Assembly: GCF_002019795.1 (NCBI RefSeq)
Contig: NZ_KV917381.1
Location: 1,547,210-1,611,209, forward strand
Direction of reading: 5' to 3'
DNA length: 64,000 bases
DNA from: Bacillus alkalicellulosilyticus
GTDB taxonomy: Bacteria > Bacillota > Bacilli > Bacillales > Bacillaceae_F
In this document: positions 1 to 9,833 of the stretch, piece after piece
Position numbering within the stretch: position 1 is the first letter of the stretch
Layout: each line of letters opens with the position of its first letter
The notes under the pieces: model-generated
The model's database searches: none
What the model was told of the DNA's origin: nothing
The model's input: only the letters and a program-made list of their open reading frames with translations
Position numbers and translations under genes: made by a program

Positions 1-336
1 AGTCGTGAAGTTGTTCCTCAACAGGCTGCTGTACAAATTCAAACTCAAAAATCAGAGCCGATTGTTGAGAGCACACCAGTAGAAAGCGATAGCTCATTAC
101 ATAAAATCGTCTCTCCAATGGTTGGTACATTTTATAGTGCCCCATCTCCAGATTCAGATCCTTATGTAAGAGAAGGAGATAGCGTAAAAGAAACAACGGT
201 AGTTTGTATCGTCGAAGCGATGAAACTAATGAATGAGATTGAGGCAGAAGTGAAAGGAAAAGTTGTGGAAGTCCTAGCTGAAAATGGTCAGCTTGTTGAA
301 TATGGTCAACCACTATTTTTAGTTAAGCCGGAGTAG
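1..336 (+). CDS. accB: Biotin carboxyl carrier protein of acetyl-CoA carboxylase (3' part)
   Basis: The open frame enters from before the window, so only the last 111 residues are seen. It carries biotin to the carboxylase and carboxyltransferase sites of acetyl-CoA carboxylase, which makes malonyl-CoA for fatty acid synthesis. The biotinyl domain is complete: the lysine of EAMKLMNE is the expected biotinylation site, with the usual SPMVGTF strand before it. The region before it is a Gln/Ser/Glu-rich linker. The stop lies 10 bases before accC, so the two are co-transcribed as in other Bacillaceae. The protein start cannot be judged here. Confidence 0.96.
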   Translation, partial: SREVVPQQAAVQIQTQKSEPIVESTPVESDSSLHKIVSPMVGTFYSAPSPDSDPYVREGDSVKETTVVCIVEAMKLMNEIEAEVKGKVVEVLAENGQLVEYGQPLFLVKPE

Positions 337-346
337 GAGAGTTGTC

Positions 347-1705
347 ATGATCAAAAAACTGTTAATTGCAAATCGTGGGGAAATCGCAGTTCGTATTATT
401 CGAGCTTGCCGAGAACTAGGAATTGAAAGTGTTGCTGTGTATTCTGAGGCGGATAAAGATTCTTTACATGTTCGGATGGCGGACGAAGCTTATTGTATTG
501 GGCCGACCCCATCCCCGAAAAGTTACTTGAATTTCACGAACATCATGAGCGTTGCGACGTTAACAGAAGTCGATGCCATTCATCCGGGTTACGGTTTTTT
601 AGCGGAAAACGCTGATTTCGCTGAAATTTGTGCAGCTTGTAATATTACTTTTGTTGGCCCAAGTCCTGAAGCGATCAATAAAATGGGGACAAAAGACGTG
701 GCACGAGATACAATGGAAAAAGCGGGTGTACCGATTGTTCCCGGTTCAGATGGAATTGTTCCATCTGTTGAAGCTGGAATCCAAGTAGCGAATGAAATAG
801 GATATCCTGTTATCATTAAAGCTACTGCAGGTGGAGGCGGAAAAGGTATCCGAGTTGCTCGAACGGAAGAAGAATTGAAAAAAGGAATTAATATCACGCA
901 ACAAGAAGCAGCAACAGCCTTTGGTAACCCAGGGGTTTACATCGAGAAATTTATTGAAGATTTTCGCCATGTCGAGATACAAGTGTTAGCGGATAACTAC
1001 GGGAATACAATTCACCTTGGTGAGCGTGACTGCAGTATTCAGCGACGTTTGCAGAAACTCCTTGAGGAAACGCCATCACCTGCATTAGATGGTGAAAAGC
1101 GAGCTGAAATGGGAGAAGCTGCAGTAGCAGCGGCAAAAGCCGTTAATTATTCCGGAGCAGGCACAGTTGAATTTATTTTCGACCACAACAATGGTAATTT
1201 TTACTTTATGGAAATGAACACTCGTATTCAAGTGGAACATCCTGTAACCGAAATGGTAACTGGCATTGACTTGATTAAAGAACAAATCAAAGTAGCAGCC
1301 GGCGAAAAATTATCGGTAACGCAAGAGGAAGTTACTTTTAATGGTTGGTCGATTGAGTGTAGAATAAATGCAGAGAATCCTGATAAAAATTTCATGCCAT
1401 CACCAGGGACGATTACAAGCTATTTACCTCCTGGAGGCTTAGGAGTTCGCATTGATTCTGCTGCGTATCAAGGGTATACAATATCACCTTTTTACGATTC
1501 GATGATTGCCAAAGTTATCACGTATGGTGCAACTCGAGAAGAAGCGATTTCAAGAATGAAAAGGGCTCTAACAGAGTTTGAAATCGAAGGGATTGAAACA
1601 ACAATACCGTTTCACTTGAGATTGCTTAACCATGAAACCTTTGTGTCTGGCGAGTTTAATACGAAATTTTTGGAATTGCACGACCTAACTTCAAAGAAAG
1701 CGTAA
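347..1705 (+). CDS. accC: Biotin carboxylase subunit of acetyl-CoA carboxylase
   Basis: This 452-residue protein carboxylates the biotin of AccB with ATP and bicarbonate, the first step of malonyl-CoA synthesis. The N-terminal [13 protein letters not shown] segment opens the biotin carboxylase fold. The ATP-grasp domain has the glycine-rich loop [13 protein letters not shown] near residues 158-170 and the catalytic [13 protein letters not shown] strand near 291-303. Length matches the family (about 450). The start ATG has GGAGAG 7 bases upstream. It lies directly after accB and before yqhY, the Bacillus order. Confidence 0.98.
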   Translation: MIKKLLIANRGEIAVRIIRACRELGIESVAVYSEADKDSLHVRMADEAYCIGPTPSPKSYLNFTNIMSVATLTEVDAIHPGYGFLAENADFAEICAACNITFVGPSPEAINKMGTKDVARDTMEKAGVPIVPGSDGIVPSVEAGIQVANEIGYPVIIKATAGGGGKGIRVARTEEELKKGINITQQEAATAFGNPGVYIEKFIEDFRHVEIQVLADNYGNTIHLGERDCSIQRRLQKLLEETPSPALDGEKRAEMGEAAVAAAKAVNYSGAGTVEFIFDHNNGNFYFMEMNTRIQVEHPVTEMVTGIDLIKEQIKVAAGEKLSVTQEEVTFNGWSIECRINAENPDKNFMPSPGTITSYLPPGGLGVRIDSAAYQGYTISPFYDSMIAKVITYGATREEAISRMKRALTEFEIEGIETTIPFHLRLLNHETFVSGEFNTKFLELHDLTSKKA

Positions 1706-1748
1706 AAATACACTCAAAGGAAGGTACGATAATATGGAGGTGTCTAAT

Positions 1749-2156
1749 ATGAGCGAAAATCATATTCTTGAAATGGAAGATGAAAAAAGTGAACTAGGCA
1801 AGGTTGAAATCTCTCCAGAGGTGATCGAAGTTATCGCCGGTATTGCTGCTTCAGAAGTAGAAGGTGTAGCAACAATGCGTGGGAACTTTGCGACTGGAGT
1901 TGCGGAACGACTTGGCAGAAAAAATCATGGCAAAGGGATTAAAGTTGATTTAGGAGAAGAAGGAATTTCCGTTGATGTTTCTGTAAACATCACGTACGGA
2001 GTTTCTATTCCTGAAGTCGCTAAAAAAATCCAAACAAACATTAAACTAGCGCTAGAAACGATGACAGCGATTGAATTACAATCTGTAAATGTTCACGTGG
2101 TAGGCATTCAATTTGAAGCTGCCGTAGAACAACCTATTGAAGAAACAGGAATTTAA
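1749..2156 (+). CDS. yqhY: Asp23/Gls24 (DUF322) family protein, YqhY-like
   Basis: The 135-residue product belongs to the Asp23/Gls24 alkaline-shock family: the ISPEVIEVIAGIAASEVEGV opening and the IPEVAKKIQTNI helix are typical. In B. subtilis YqhY is encoded with accBC and has been linked to control of acetyl-CoA carboxylase; that role is family knowledge and not visible here. An in-frame ATG at 1734 exists, but GGAGGTG at 1737-1743 lies just before the ATG at 1749, so I chose the latter. A terminator follows at 2165. Confidence 0.93.
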   Translation: MSENHILEMEDEKSELGKVEISPEVIEVIAGIAASEVEGVATMRGNFATGVAERLGRKNHGKGIKVDLGEEGISVDVSVNITYGVSIPEVAKKIQTNIKLALETMTAIELQSVNVHVVGIQFEAAVEQPIEETGI

Positions 2157-2164
2157 CGTATTGC

Positions 2165-2200
2165 AGGTCCAAATCTTAATGGGTTTGGACCTTTTATTTT
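2165..2200 (+). terminator. Intrinsic terminator of accBC-yqhY
   Basis: AGGTCCAAA pairs with TTTGGACCT across a loop and is followed by TTTTATTTTTT, immediately after the yqhY stop. Confidence 0.85.
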
Positions 2201-2398
2201 TTGATGCCCTTTTTTTTGCGGACACTGAGTCCTTTATTTTGCCTGAAATGGGTCATTTTCGAATGGAACGGACACTGAGTCCGCTATTATCAATATAAAC
2301 CACGATTTCTACTTCATTTTTGATAAATAGGGTCTTCTGTGTCCGTTAGCAAATAAAAACAGCGGTTTTACTAGAAATAAAGGAACGTGTGTCCGTTA

Positions 2399-2624
2399 GC
2401 AAGCTGGCTCCGCCCTCTGCAAAATGGATGGCCATCCATTTTAAAAAAAGGCAGAGGCTTCGCACAGCATTCAAAGACCGAGTCAAAGGAATAAACCCTC
2501 CTTTGGAACGAGGAAGCAAGCTGGCTCCGCCCTCTGCAAAATGGATGGCCATCCATTTTTGAAAAGAGGCAGAGGCTTCGCACAGCATTCAAAGACCGAG
2601 TCAAAGGAATAAACCCTCCTTTGA
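2399..2624. repeat. Tandem duplication of a ~117-bp hairpin-rich element (family B relative)
   Basis: Two copies (about 2399-2505 and 2516-2624) are nearly identical and start GCAAGCTGGCTCCGCCC. Each holds a perfect 22-bp palindrome centred on GATGGCCATC (2421-2442 in copy 1), enclosed by a second stem CCTCTGC/GCAGAGG. After this comes GGCAGAGGCTTCGCACAGC, the box shared with repeats at 28372 and 35861. Copy 2 ends in an intact terminator hairpin; in copy 1 the 3' arm of that hairpin is missing. The rest of the 2201-2787 spacer holds two short GGACACTGAGTCC motifs and no gene I can support; short minus-strand frames here are artefacts of the repeat. Confidence 0.85.
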
Positions 2625-2638
2625 CTCGGTCTTTTTCG
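2591..2638. terminator. Strong hairpin terminator ending repeat copy 2
   Basis: AAAGACCGAGTCAAAGG (2591-2607) pairs perfectly over 17 bp with CCTTTGACTCGGTCTTT (2618-2634) and is followed by a T run. Confidence 0.8.
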
Positions 2639-2652
2639 ATCATTTTCGTGGT

Positions 2653-2681
2653 TTTACTGTTATCCGTTCTAGAGTTATGCT
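2653..2681 (+). promoter_or_regulatory. Predicted sigma-A promoter for nusB-folD-xse-ispA
   Basis: TTTACT (2653-2658) and TATGCT (2676-2681) are separated by 17 bases, between the strong terminator and nusB. Confidence 0.45.
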
Positions 2682-2787
2682 ATTATCTATCATAGAAGAA
2701 TTTGGATACGTGATATGAATAAGGATTTTTTTGTCCATTATAGTAATAGGTATCAATTTTAGAGTCGGTAAAGGAGTTAAAGTAGAA

Positions 2788-3183
2788 ATGAACAGACGAT
2801 TAGCAAGGTTACGAGCTGTACAGGCATTGTTTCAAATAGACCTAACTGATGCGCCGTGGCAAGAAGCTGTTGATAACACTCTTGATGAAGGCGAGGAGTT
2901 AACGCCGTTTTTAGAGGAGATTATTACAGGAACATTACAACATAAAGAATCCATTGATGAGATTTTAAAGAAAAACATCGAAAATTGGTCATTGGAGAGA
3001 GTCGGTAATGTGGACCGTGCGATCTTACGTATGGCCATTCACGAGATGAAATATATCGATGATATACCAAAAAATGTAACATTTAATGAAGCGATCGAGC
3101 TTGGAAAAGCGTTTGGTGGAGAGGAATCTGGGAGATTTATTAATGGGGTTCTATCCAACGTCGTAGCTAATTTAGAAAAATAA
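2788..3183 (+). CDS. nusB: Transcription antitermination factor NusB
   Basis: The 131-residue product is full-length NusB, which binds boxA RNA with S10 (NusE) in rRNA antitermination complexes. MNRRLARLRAVQALFQIDL and the C-terminal IPKNVTFNEAIELGKAFG and RFINGVL segments are family signatures. An upstream in-frame start would add 19 residues; AAAGGAG at 2769-2775 favours the ATG at 2788, which also fits family length. folD follows after 35 bases. Confidence 0.95.
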   Translation: MNRRLARLRAVQALFQIDLTDAPWQEAVDNTLDEGEELTPFLEEIITGTLQHKESIDEILKKNIENWSLERVGNVDRAILRMAIHEMKYIDDIPKNVTFNEAIELGKAFGGEESGRFINGVLSNVVANLEK

Positions 3184-3218
3184 ATTAAAACAAACATTAG
3201 GGATTGGAGTGTTTCAAC

Positions 3219-4070
3219 ATGTCAGCAGTTGTAATTAGTGGTAAGGAGTTAGCAGCAAAAAAGAGAGAAGAAATGAAACAAGAGGTAGCGGATTTAACAG
3301 CTATTGGTAAACAACCAGGACTTGCTGTGATTTTAATTGGTGACAACCCAGCTTCACGTTCTTATGTAAAAGCAAAACAAAAAGCATGTGAAGAAATTGG
3401 TCTTCATTCGGTATTAATAGAACTTCCGGAGGATACGACAGAAGCAGAATTGTTACAACAAATCGGAGCACTTAACGAAGATAATTCGATTCATGGAATC
3501 TTGGTTCAATTGCCATTACCAAATCATATTAGTGAACAAGCGGTGATTGAGAAAATTAGTCCTGACAAAGACGTAGATGGATTTCACCCAATTAGTATCG
3601 GGAAAATGATGATTGGTGAAGAAACCTTTTTACCATGTACACCGTTTGGTATTGTGGAAATGATTAAATCAAAACAAATCCCCATTGTCGGGAAGCATGT
3701 TGTCGTGGTGGGAAGAAGTAATATTGTCGGAAAGCCAGTTGGACAGTTGTTACTTAATGAGCATGCGACAGTGACCTATTGTCATTCAAAAACAGAAAAT
3801 ATGAAGGAAATTACAAAACAAGCTGATATTTTAGTTGTAGCAGTAGGTCGAGCTAATTTTATCGGTGCTGAATTTATAAAAGACGGTGCTGTTGTAATTG
3901 ATGTTGGTGTTAATCGTTTAGACACAGGAAAGCTTGTTGGAGATGTAAAGTATGATGAGGCGAAAGAAGTCTCTTCATATATTACTCCTGTTCCAGGTGG
4001 GGTAGGACCGATGACAATTACAATGCTTCTTCATAATACAATCGAATCTGTAAAAAGAATGAAGGTATAA
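3219..4070 (+). CDS. folD: Bifunctional methylenetetrahydrofolate dehydrogenase/methenyltetrahydrofolate cyclohydrolase
   Basis: The 283-residue enzyme interconverts 5,10-methylene- and 10-formyl-tetrahydrofolate with NADP. The signature [13 protein letters not shown] (catalytic Tyr and Lys) and the C-terminal [10 protein letters not shown] loop are present, and the Rossmann [12 protein letters not shown] sits between them. A TTG at 3204 could add five residues, but GGAG at 3206-3209 places the start at the ATG 3219. It stands in the nusB-folD-xseA run found in Bacillus. Confidence 0.97.
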   Translation: MSAVVISGKELAAKKREEMKQEVADLTAIGKQPGLAVILIGDNPASRSYVKAKQKACEEIGLHSVLIELPEDTTEAELLQQIGALNEDNSIHGILVQLPLPNHISEQAVIEKISPDKDVDGFHPISIGKMMIGEETFLPCTPFGIVEMIKSKQIPIVGKHVVVVGRSNIVGKPVGQLLLNEHATVTYCHSKTENMKEITKQADILVVAVGRANFIGAEFIKDGAVVIDVGVNRLDTGKLVGDVKYDEAKEVSSYITPVPGGVGPMTITMLLHNTIESVKRMKV

Positions 4071-4082
4071 AGGAAGATGGGT

Positions 4083-5432
4083 ATGGCAGAAGAAAAGTTT
4101 CTTACTGTTACAGAAGTTACCAGATACGTAAAAAAGACATTTGATGAAGATCCTATTTTGCAGGATGTCTGGATTCGTGGTGAGCTTTCCAACTTTAAGG
4201 AGCACAGCAGAGGCCATATGTATTTTACAGTAAAAGACTCTGGAGCCCGCCTTCAAGGAGTTATGTTTGCTGGGAACAACCGTTTCCTAACGTTTCGCCC
4301 AGACAATGGAATGAAAGTTCTTATTCGAGGGAATCTGTCTGTTTATGAACCATATGGTCAATATCAACTGTATGCCAGAGAGATGCAACCAGATGGGATC
4401 GGCAATTTATTTTTAGCTTATGAACAACTAAAAGCTAAGTTAGAGGCAGAAGGCCTGTTTGAGCAACATATCAAAAAACCATTGCCATCTTTTGCAAAAG
4501 AAATAGGAATCGTGACTTCGCCAACTGGGGCTGCTATACAAGATATGATTACGACAATTAAAAGACGCTTTCCAGTAGCGAAAATCACACTGTTGCCTGT
4601 TTTAGTTCAAGGTGAAGGTGCTGCATCTTCCATTGCCAAAGCGATTAAACAAGCTAATGATAGAGCCGGATTTGACGTTTTAATTGTGGGACGAGGTGGC
4701 GGTTCAATAGAGGAACTCTGGGCTTTTAATGAGGAATTAGTCGCAAGAGCCATATATGAATCAACCATTCCAATCATATCTGCTGTCGGTCATGAAACCG
4801 ATTATACAATAGCTGATTTTGTCGCGGATATGAGAGCGGCCACTCCAACAGCTGCAGCGGAGTTAGCAGTCCCTGTATTACATGATTTATTAGATAAGGT
4901 TGAAGGACTACAACACCGCATAGTAAGAGCGACTAAAGAACGAATCCAAGCCGAACGGTCGAAAATTGCTCGCCTGGAAAAGTCGTATGCATTTCGGTAT
5001 CCGGAACAACTGCTACGTCAAAAGGAACAACAGCTTGATAAAGCGATAGAACGATTGGAACGTGAATACATACGTGTCATTAAAACGAAGAAACAACGAA
5101 TAGAGCAGGCAAGTAAAGAATTGAAAAGACATCATCCAATGATGGCTGTCGCTCAAGCCAAAAAAGAAGTAGCTGTACAAAAAGAGTTACTCAAAAAAGG
5201 AATGGAAACAATGTTTGCTACTAAAGAAAATCTCTTTCAGCATACATTGGATAAGCTTAAAGTTCTCAGTCCGCTTGCGATGATGAATAGAGGATATAGC
5301 TTAGTGTATACCGGGAATGAATTATTGAAGTCGGTGTCACAAACGAAAAAAGGAACAGATGTAACCATACAGGTCAAGGATGGAAACATTCACTGTCAAG
5401 TAGACCATATCACGAAAAAAGAGATTTTATAA
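4083..5432 (+). CDS. xseA: Exodeoxyribonuclease VII large subunit
   Basis: The 449-residue protein has the N-terminal OB-fold ([20 protein letters not shown]) and the catalytic domain with [15 protein letters not shown] and [19 protein letters not shown]-terminal coiled-coil region (about residues 280-400) is charged and helical as in the family. The enzyme degrades single-stranded DNA to oligonucleotides with XseB. AGGAAG at 4071-4076 fits the ATG at 4083 better than the ATG at 4077. xseB follows directly. Confidence 0.96.
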   Translation: MAEEKFLTVTEVTRYVKKTFDEDPILQDVWIRGELSNFKEHSRGHMYFTVKDSGARLQGVMFAGNNRFLTFRPDNGMKVLIRGNLSVYEPYGQYQLYAREMQPDGIGNLFLAYEQLKAKLEAEGLFEQHIKKPLPSFAKEIGIVTSPTGAAIQDMITTIKRRFPVAKITLLPVLVQGEGAASSIAKAIKQANDRAGFDVLIVGRGGGSIEELWAFNEELVARAIYESTIPIISAVGHETDYTIADFVADMRAATPTAAAELAVPVLHDLLDKVEGLQHRIVRATKERIQAERSKIARLEKSYAFRYPEQLLRQKEQQLDKAIERLEREYIRVIKTKKQRIEQASKELKRHHPMMAVAQAKKEVAVQKELLKKGMETMFATKENLFQHTLDKLKVLSPLAMMNRGYSLVYTGNELLKSVSQTKKGTDVTIQVKDGNIHCQVDHITKKEIL

Positions 5433-5446
5433 AGGAGATGGAGAAC

Positions 5447-5695
5447 GTGTCTAATGTAGATAATAAGCCATCGATATCTTTTGAAGAGGCATTAGAGCAA
5501 CTTGAAACTGTAGTAGAAAAGCTTGAACAAGGAGATGTCCCTCTTGAAGAAGCGATATCAATGTTTCAAGATGGAATGAAGCTCTCAAAATTATGCCATG
5601 AAAAACTGACAGCTGTTGAGAAGCAAATGGAACATATTTTACATGAAGACGGAGAGCTTGAAACAGCTATCTTTCAGGAGGATGTAAAAGAGTGA
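5447..5695 (+). CDS. xseB: Exodeoxyribonuclease VII small subunit
   Basis: This is an 82-residue XseB with the family core [21 protein letters not shown] and a second helix. The GTG at 5447 is 9 bases after AAAGGAG; an ATG at 5438 directly abuts that site and is less likely. The final codons overlap the ispA start, so translation is probably coupled. Confidence 0.93.
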   Translation: MSNVDNKPSISFEEALEQLETVVEKLEQGDVPLEEAISMFQDGMKLSKLCHEKLTAVEKQMEHILHEDGELETAIFQEDVKE

Positions 5696-6585
5696 CAATT
5701 ATCCAATTAAAAGATTATTTGCAAGAAGAAAAAAAGAAAATTGATAATGCGTTACCACATTATATTGAACGACTTAATGCACCTAAAACAATTAAAGATG
5801 CCATGCTTTACTCATTGCGTGCTGGTGGTAAGCGGGTGAGACCGATTTTATTATTAGCCACTTTGCATGGATTTAATCAAGATGAAGAAATTGGTATGGA
5901 TGTAGCTTGTGCGATTGAAATGATACATACATACTCGCTTATTCATGATGATTTACCAGCCATGGATGATGATGATCTTAGAAGAGGTCTCCCGACAAAC
6001 CACAAAGTTTTTGGAGAAGCGATGGCTATACTGGCTGGAGATGCCCTATTAACCTATAGCTTTCAGTTAATTGCAAATAGCAAAAATCCTTATATTACAC
6101 CTGAGATGAAAGTAGCAATTATTGAAGGGTTAGCGAAAGCAGCTGGTCCAGAAGGCATGGTCGGCGGGCAAGTGGCCGATATAGAAGGAGAAGGTCAATC
6201 GCTTACACTCGAGCAATTAGAAAATGTACATCACCATAAAACAGGTGATTTATTATCTTTCTCTGTGAAGGCAGGAGCGATACTAGCTAAGGCGGAACCT
6301 GATGAGATAGAAGCCTTAGAAAGCTTTGCAAAAGAACTTGGACTCGTTTTTCAAATTAAAGATGATATCCTTGATATTGTAGGCGATGAGAAAACAATTG
6401 GAAAGCCAGTCGGTAGCGATACATCAAATGATAAATCAACGTACCCAAGCTTACTTACATTAGAAGGTGCAAAAGCAAAACTTTCTGAGCATACAAAAGC
6501 AGCTAAAGAATATTTATATAAAGTAAACATGGAAAACTCATTATTAGAGGCCATTACTGACTATATTGTCGAACGGGACCATTAG
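5692..6585 (+). CDS. ispA: Polyprenyl (farnesyl) diphosphate synthase
   Basis: The 297-residue enzyme condenses isopentenyl diphosphate with allylic diphosphates. Both aspartate-rich motifs are present: [14 protein letters not shown] (about residues 86-99) and DDILD (about 225). The GTG start overlaps the last codon of xseB and AGGAGG lies upstream. It and dxs flank OLE RNA and oapA; both enzymes serve isoprenoid supply, including the carrier lipid used by cell-wall enzymes. Confidence 0.96.
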   Translation: MTIIQLKDYLQEEKKKIDNALPHYIERLNAPKTIKDAMLYSLRAGGKRVRPILLLATLHGFNQDEEIGMDVACAIEMIHTYSLIHDDLPAMDDDDLRRGLPTNHKVFGEAMAILAGDALLTYSFQLIANSKNPYITPEMKVAIIEGLAKAAGPEGMVGGQVADIEGEGQSLTLEQLENVHHHKTGDLLSFSVKAGAILAKAEPDEIEALESFAKELGLVFQIKDDILDIVGDEKTIGKPVGSDTSNDKSTYPSLLTLEGAKAKLSEHTKAAKEYLYKVNMENSLLEAITDYIVERDH

Positions 6586-6600
6586 ATTTGATTCCCGCCG

Positions 6601-6629
6601 TTACCATTCATTTTCATTGAGCGTATAAT
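6601..6629 (+). promoter_or_regulatory. Predicted promoter of OLE RNA
   Basis: A perfect TATAAT (6624-6629) lies 17 bases after TTACCA (6601-6606), a four-of-six match to the -35 consensus. Transcription would start near 6636, which gives about 610 nt to the hairpin at 7258, the published size class of OLE RNA. Confidence 0.5.
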
Positions 6630-6635
6630 GCACAA

Positions 6636-7247
6636 ATGATATACTTGTATCATTGCTGAGTGGTGCAGTATTCTAGTCAGTTCTCTATACTTGAGGGCGG
6701 GCCTAAAAATCCGCCGAAGGGCACATCGATGAAGCTCCTTGTGTCGGCTTGAGGCGCCCAGCCTTGGGTCGGCGCTGGGTGTTAAGGTATTAGGGCGATC
6801 CACAATGGCATGTGGGCGTTGACCCTAATTACCGCGGAGGCCTTACTTCCTCCTTTTTGGAAAAGTAGGGTATGAACCTGTGACGGCAAACTCGGGAAGT
6901 TTGCTAGCAGCGTAGCCTGCCTTGAGTGGAGTTAGAGGGGATTATGGGATTTGGGAATGACCATTGTCGGCCAACAATGGTGATTTTTTCTAGCCATATG
7001 AAATCTACTCTGCAAAAGAGGATAAAAGTATAGCCAGGAGCTGTTGAGGAAAACTCCTAGACTGTTTGATTTGGACATTTAAAGAGGATTGAAGTGTGGA
7101 CTAAGTGGTAATCCAGTCTAACGTTTGGTGACAACGTTAAGGTAAACGTAAAGGGAAACCGCCAGAGCGGCGACGCTCGGGTGTTTATCTGGGAAATCCT
7201 ACTGGACCTAAGCCGCAGCGTTTACTCTTTAAATGACCACTCAGAGT
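6636..7247 (+). ncRNA. ole: OLE RNA (ornate, large, extremophilic RNA)
   Basis: The 735-base gap between ispA and the next gene has no plausible protein gene but is much richer in G and C than its surroundings and full of complementary segments, for example GGGCGGGCC with ATCCGCCG near 6694, and CACGAGG-like helices throughout. Position (between ispA and dxs), size of about 610 nt and the directly following OapA gene match the known OLE locus of B. halodurans and relatives. OLE forms a membrane-bound ribonucleoprotein with OapA (and OapB, OapC) and affects tolerance to cold, alcohols and Mg2+ stress. The ends given are inferred from the promoter and the 3' hairpin. I identified it from context and structure, not from an alignment. 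Confidence 0.9.
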
Positions 7248-7257
7248 ACATAATGAT

Positions 7258-7286
7258 GGGAAAGTATAAAGTATACTTTCCCTTTA
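7258..7286 (+). terminator. Hairpin after OLE RNA
   Basis: GGGAAAGTAT (7258-7267) pairs perfectly with ATACTTTCCC (7273-7282), followed by a poor T tract (TTTACACTT). It could be a partial terminator or a processing site that allows read-through into oapA. Confidence 0.5.
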
Positions 7287-7321
7287 CACTTATTATAAAA
7301 TGAAGGTGTCGAAGTTAAACG

Positions 7322-7933
7322 ATGAAACATTCCCTGTTGAATACAATACATTGGAGCTTAGGGATTGCCGTTATCACACTGGTGCTAGCGGCTATTTTTT
7401 CCATCATATCAACCTTTTTGCTAAGTGGTGTGACATGGGCTGTTGGCATGGTAATCGTGTTAATAATTGTGTTAATTGGTATCTTCTTTGATACAATAGG
7501 CGTAGCAGCCACTGCAGCAAATGAAGCTCCTTTTCATGCGATGGCGTCTAAACGAATCAAAGGCGCTAGGCATGCGGTTTCGATTACAAGAAACGCGGAT
7601 AAATTTGCAAACTTTTGTAATGATGTCATAGGAGACATTTCAGGGATTGTCAGTGGAACTGCAGCTGCTTTTGTAGTCTTGCAGCTATCGTTACAACTTG
7701 GACATGGTGATGGTACTTATTTTCAATTTTTTGTATCTGTATTGTTTACAAGTGTCGTTGCAGCAATCACAGTAAGTGGAAAATCAATCGGAAAAACGTT
7801 AGCTATTCAATATTCTACTCCAATTATTTTTCAAGTTGGTAGATTATTGTATATTATAGAGGTAAAATTAAAACTAAGGATTTTCTCTACAAATGGGAAA
7901 GCCAAACGGAAAGACCAGAAAAATCGAAAGTGA
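7322..7933 (+). CDS. oapA: OLE-associated membrane protein OapA
   Basis: The 203-residue protein has two close N-terminal membrane helices (about residues 12-60), then [32 protein letters not shown], a conserved stretch resembling the DUF21 domain of CorC/CNNM Mg2+ transporters, then two further hydrophobic segments and a very basic tail ([12 protein letters not shown]). OapA is known to bind OLE RNA and hold it at the membrane. The start ATG has only a weak ribosome site (GAAGGTG, about 13 bases upstream). Its stop overlaps the ribosome site of dxs, so the two are coupled. Identification rests on the motif and on its place after OLE. Confidence 0.9.
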   Translation: MKHSLLNTIHWSLGIAVITLVLAAIFSIISTFLLSGVTWAVGMVIVLIIVLIGIFFDTIGVAATAANEAPFHAMASKRIKGARHAVSITRNADKFANFCNDVIGDISGIVSGTAAAFVVLQLSLQLGHGDGTYFQFFVSVLFTSVVAAITVSGKSIGKTLAIQYSTPIIFQVGRLLYIIEVKLKLRIFSTNGKAKRKDQKNRK

Positions 7934-7941
7934 GGGTACTT

Positions 7942-9831
7942 ATGGATATCGAGCAAATTAAAGACCCTAGTACCATAAAACATTACTCAAAAGCAGAACT
8001 AGAAGCACTAGGACAAGACATTAGGGATTTCTTAATAAAAAAATTATCTGTAACAGGAGGGCATTTGGGCCCTAATCTTGGAGTAGTTGAGCTAACATTG
8101 GCACTTCATAAGACGTTTGACAGTCCAAAAGATAAATTTATTTGGGATGTGGGACATCAAGCGTATGTTCATAAAATTCTTACTGGTCGTGCAGATAGGT
8201 TTGATGAATTAAGACAGTATAAAGGACTTTGTGGGTTCCCAAAACGCGATGAAAGTGAGCATGATGTTTGGGAAACAGGACATAGTTCAACTTCCCTATC
8301 GGCTGCGATGGGTATGGCGACTGCACGTGATATTAAAGGAACCGATGACCACGTTGTAGCCATTATTGGAGATGGTGCACTTACGGGTGGTATGGCATTA
8401 GAGGCACTTAATCACATTGGCCACGAGCAAAAAGACCTGATCGTTATTTTAAATGATAATGAAATGTCAATCGCTCCGAATGTAGGTGCTCTTCATAATG
8501 TGCTTGGTCGTTTACGAACAGCAGGAAAATACCAAAAAGCAAAAGAAGAACTTGAAATGCTTATTAAAAAAATACCTGCCTTTGGTGGCAAGTTAGCTTC
8601 CACAGCTGAGCGAGTCAAGGATAGTCTGAAATACTTACTGGTTTCTGGTATCTTCTTTGAAGAAATGGGCTTTACGTATTTAGGGCCAGTTGATGGACAT
8701 GATTTAGATGATATTTTAAATAATTTACAATATGCGAAAAAGACAAAAGGACCTGTTTTATTACATGTCCTTACGAAAAAAGGGAAGGGCTATGCTCCTG
8801 CAGAAAATGATGCACAGGGAACATGGCATGGACTAGGACCCTATAAAATTGAGTCAGGTGAAGTGGTAAGTAAGCCAGGACCACCAAGTTATAGTGGTGT
8901 CTTTAGTTCTACATTAAAGAAAATCGCTCGCAGTGATAACCGAGTAGTTGCGTTAACAGCAGCGATGCCAGGTGGAACGAAATTAGATCAGTTTGCAAAA
9001 GAATTCCCGGATCGCATGTTTGATGTGGGAATTGCGGAACAACATGCAACCACAATGGCTGGTGGACTAGCAACACAAGGGTTAAAACCAGTGTTTGCTG
9101 TATATTCTACATTCCTTCAACGTGGCTATGACCAGGTGGTTCATGACGTCTGTCGTCAAAACTTAAATGTTGTGTTTGCGATTGACCGTGCAGGACTCGT
9201 TGGGGCTGATGGTGAAACTCATCAAGGAGTGTTCGATATTGCTTTCTTACGTCACATCCCGAATATGGTCATTTTAATGCCAAAGGATGAAAATGAATTA
9301 CAACATATGTTATATACAGCCATTCAATATGACGATGGACCAATTGCCGTTCGTTACCCACGTGGAAACGGCTATGGGATAAAAATGGACGAGAACCTTA
9401 AAAAGCTTCCTATCGGAAAGTGGGATGTTCTCCAAGATGGAAATGAAGCCTGTATCTTAACCTTTGGTACGATGATTCCTGTAGCAGAACAAGCAGCTAA
9501 TGATTTATCAGCACAAGGAATTTCTGTTAAAGTAGTAAATGCAAATTCCGTAAAACCATTGGATGAGGAATTATTACTAGGCCTTGCGAAATCGAATTGC
9601 CCGATTCTTACACTTGAAGAAGCAGCGATTCAAGGTGGGTTCGGCAGTGCGGTACTTGAGTTCTTCCATGACAACGATTTCCATGATGTTACCGTAAAGA
9701 GAATGGGTATTCCAGATCGTTTCATTGAACATGGTAGTGTGTCTCAGCTTTTAGAAGAAGTTGGCTTGACTTCTAAGGATGTCGTTGAAAACATTCGACT
9801 TATGTTACCTAGGAAGAGACAAAGGGCGTAA
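7942..9831 (+). CDS. dxs: 1-deoxy-D-xylulose-5-phosphate synthase
   Basis: The 629-residue thiamin-diphosphate enzyme joins pyruvate and glyceraldehyde-3-phosphate, the first step of the MEP isoprenoid route. [13 protein letters not shown], the ThDP motif [16 protein letters not shown]...NDN and the transketolase segment [15 protein letters not shown] are present. A GTG at 7930 is in frame, but GAGGG at 7932-7936 points to the ATG at 7942. The length equals the family norm. Confidence 0.97.
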   Translation: MDIEQIKDPSTIKHYSKAELEALGQDIRDFLIKKLSVTGGHLGPNLGVVELTLALHKTFDSPKDKFIWDVGHQAYVHKILTGRADRFDELRQYKGLCGFPKRDESEHDVWETGHSSTSLSAAMGMATARDIKGTDDHVVAIIGDGALTGGMALEALNHIGHEQKDLIVILNDNEMSIAPNVGALHNVLGRLRTAGKYQKAKEELEMLIKKIPAFGGKLASTAERVKDSLKYLLVSGIFFEEMGFTYLGPVDGHDLDDILNNLQYAKKTKGPVLLHVLTKKGKGYAPAENDAQGTWHGLGPYKIESGEVVSKPGPPSYSGVFSSTLKKIARSDNRVVALTAAMPGGTKLDQFAKEFPDRMFDVGIAEQHATTMAGGLATQGLKPVFAVYSTFLQRGYDQVVHDVCRQNLNVVFAIDRAGLVGADGETHQGVFDIAFLRHIPNMVILMPKDENELQHMLYTAIQYDDGPIAVRYPRGNGYGIKMDENLKKLPIGKWDVLQDGNEACILTFGTMIPVAEQAANDLSAQGISVKVVNANSVKPLDEELLLGLAKSNCPILTLEEAAIQGGFGSAVLEFFHDNDFHDVTVKRMGIPDRFIEHGSVSQLLEEVGLTSKDVVENIRLMLPRKRQRA

Positions 9832-9833
9832 GT

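Noticed and set aside
2346-2643. Minus-strand ORFs of 80-90 codons in the spacer before nusB
   Set aside because: They lie wholly in the tandem hairpin repeat, have no ribosome site, and their similarity to each other only reflects the duplication.
6582-6803. 73-codon minus-strand ORF
   Set aside because: It overlaps the 5' part of OLE RNA on the other strand and has arginine-rich, unbiased codons.
7300-7491. 63-codon plus-strand ORF
   Set aside because: It overlaps the start of oapA in another frame; the oapA frame has the conserved membrane and DUF21-like motif.
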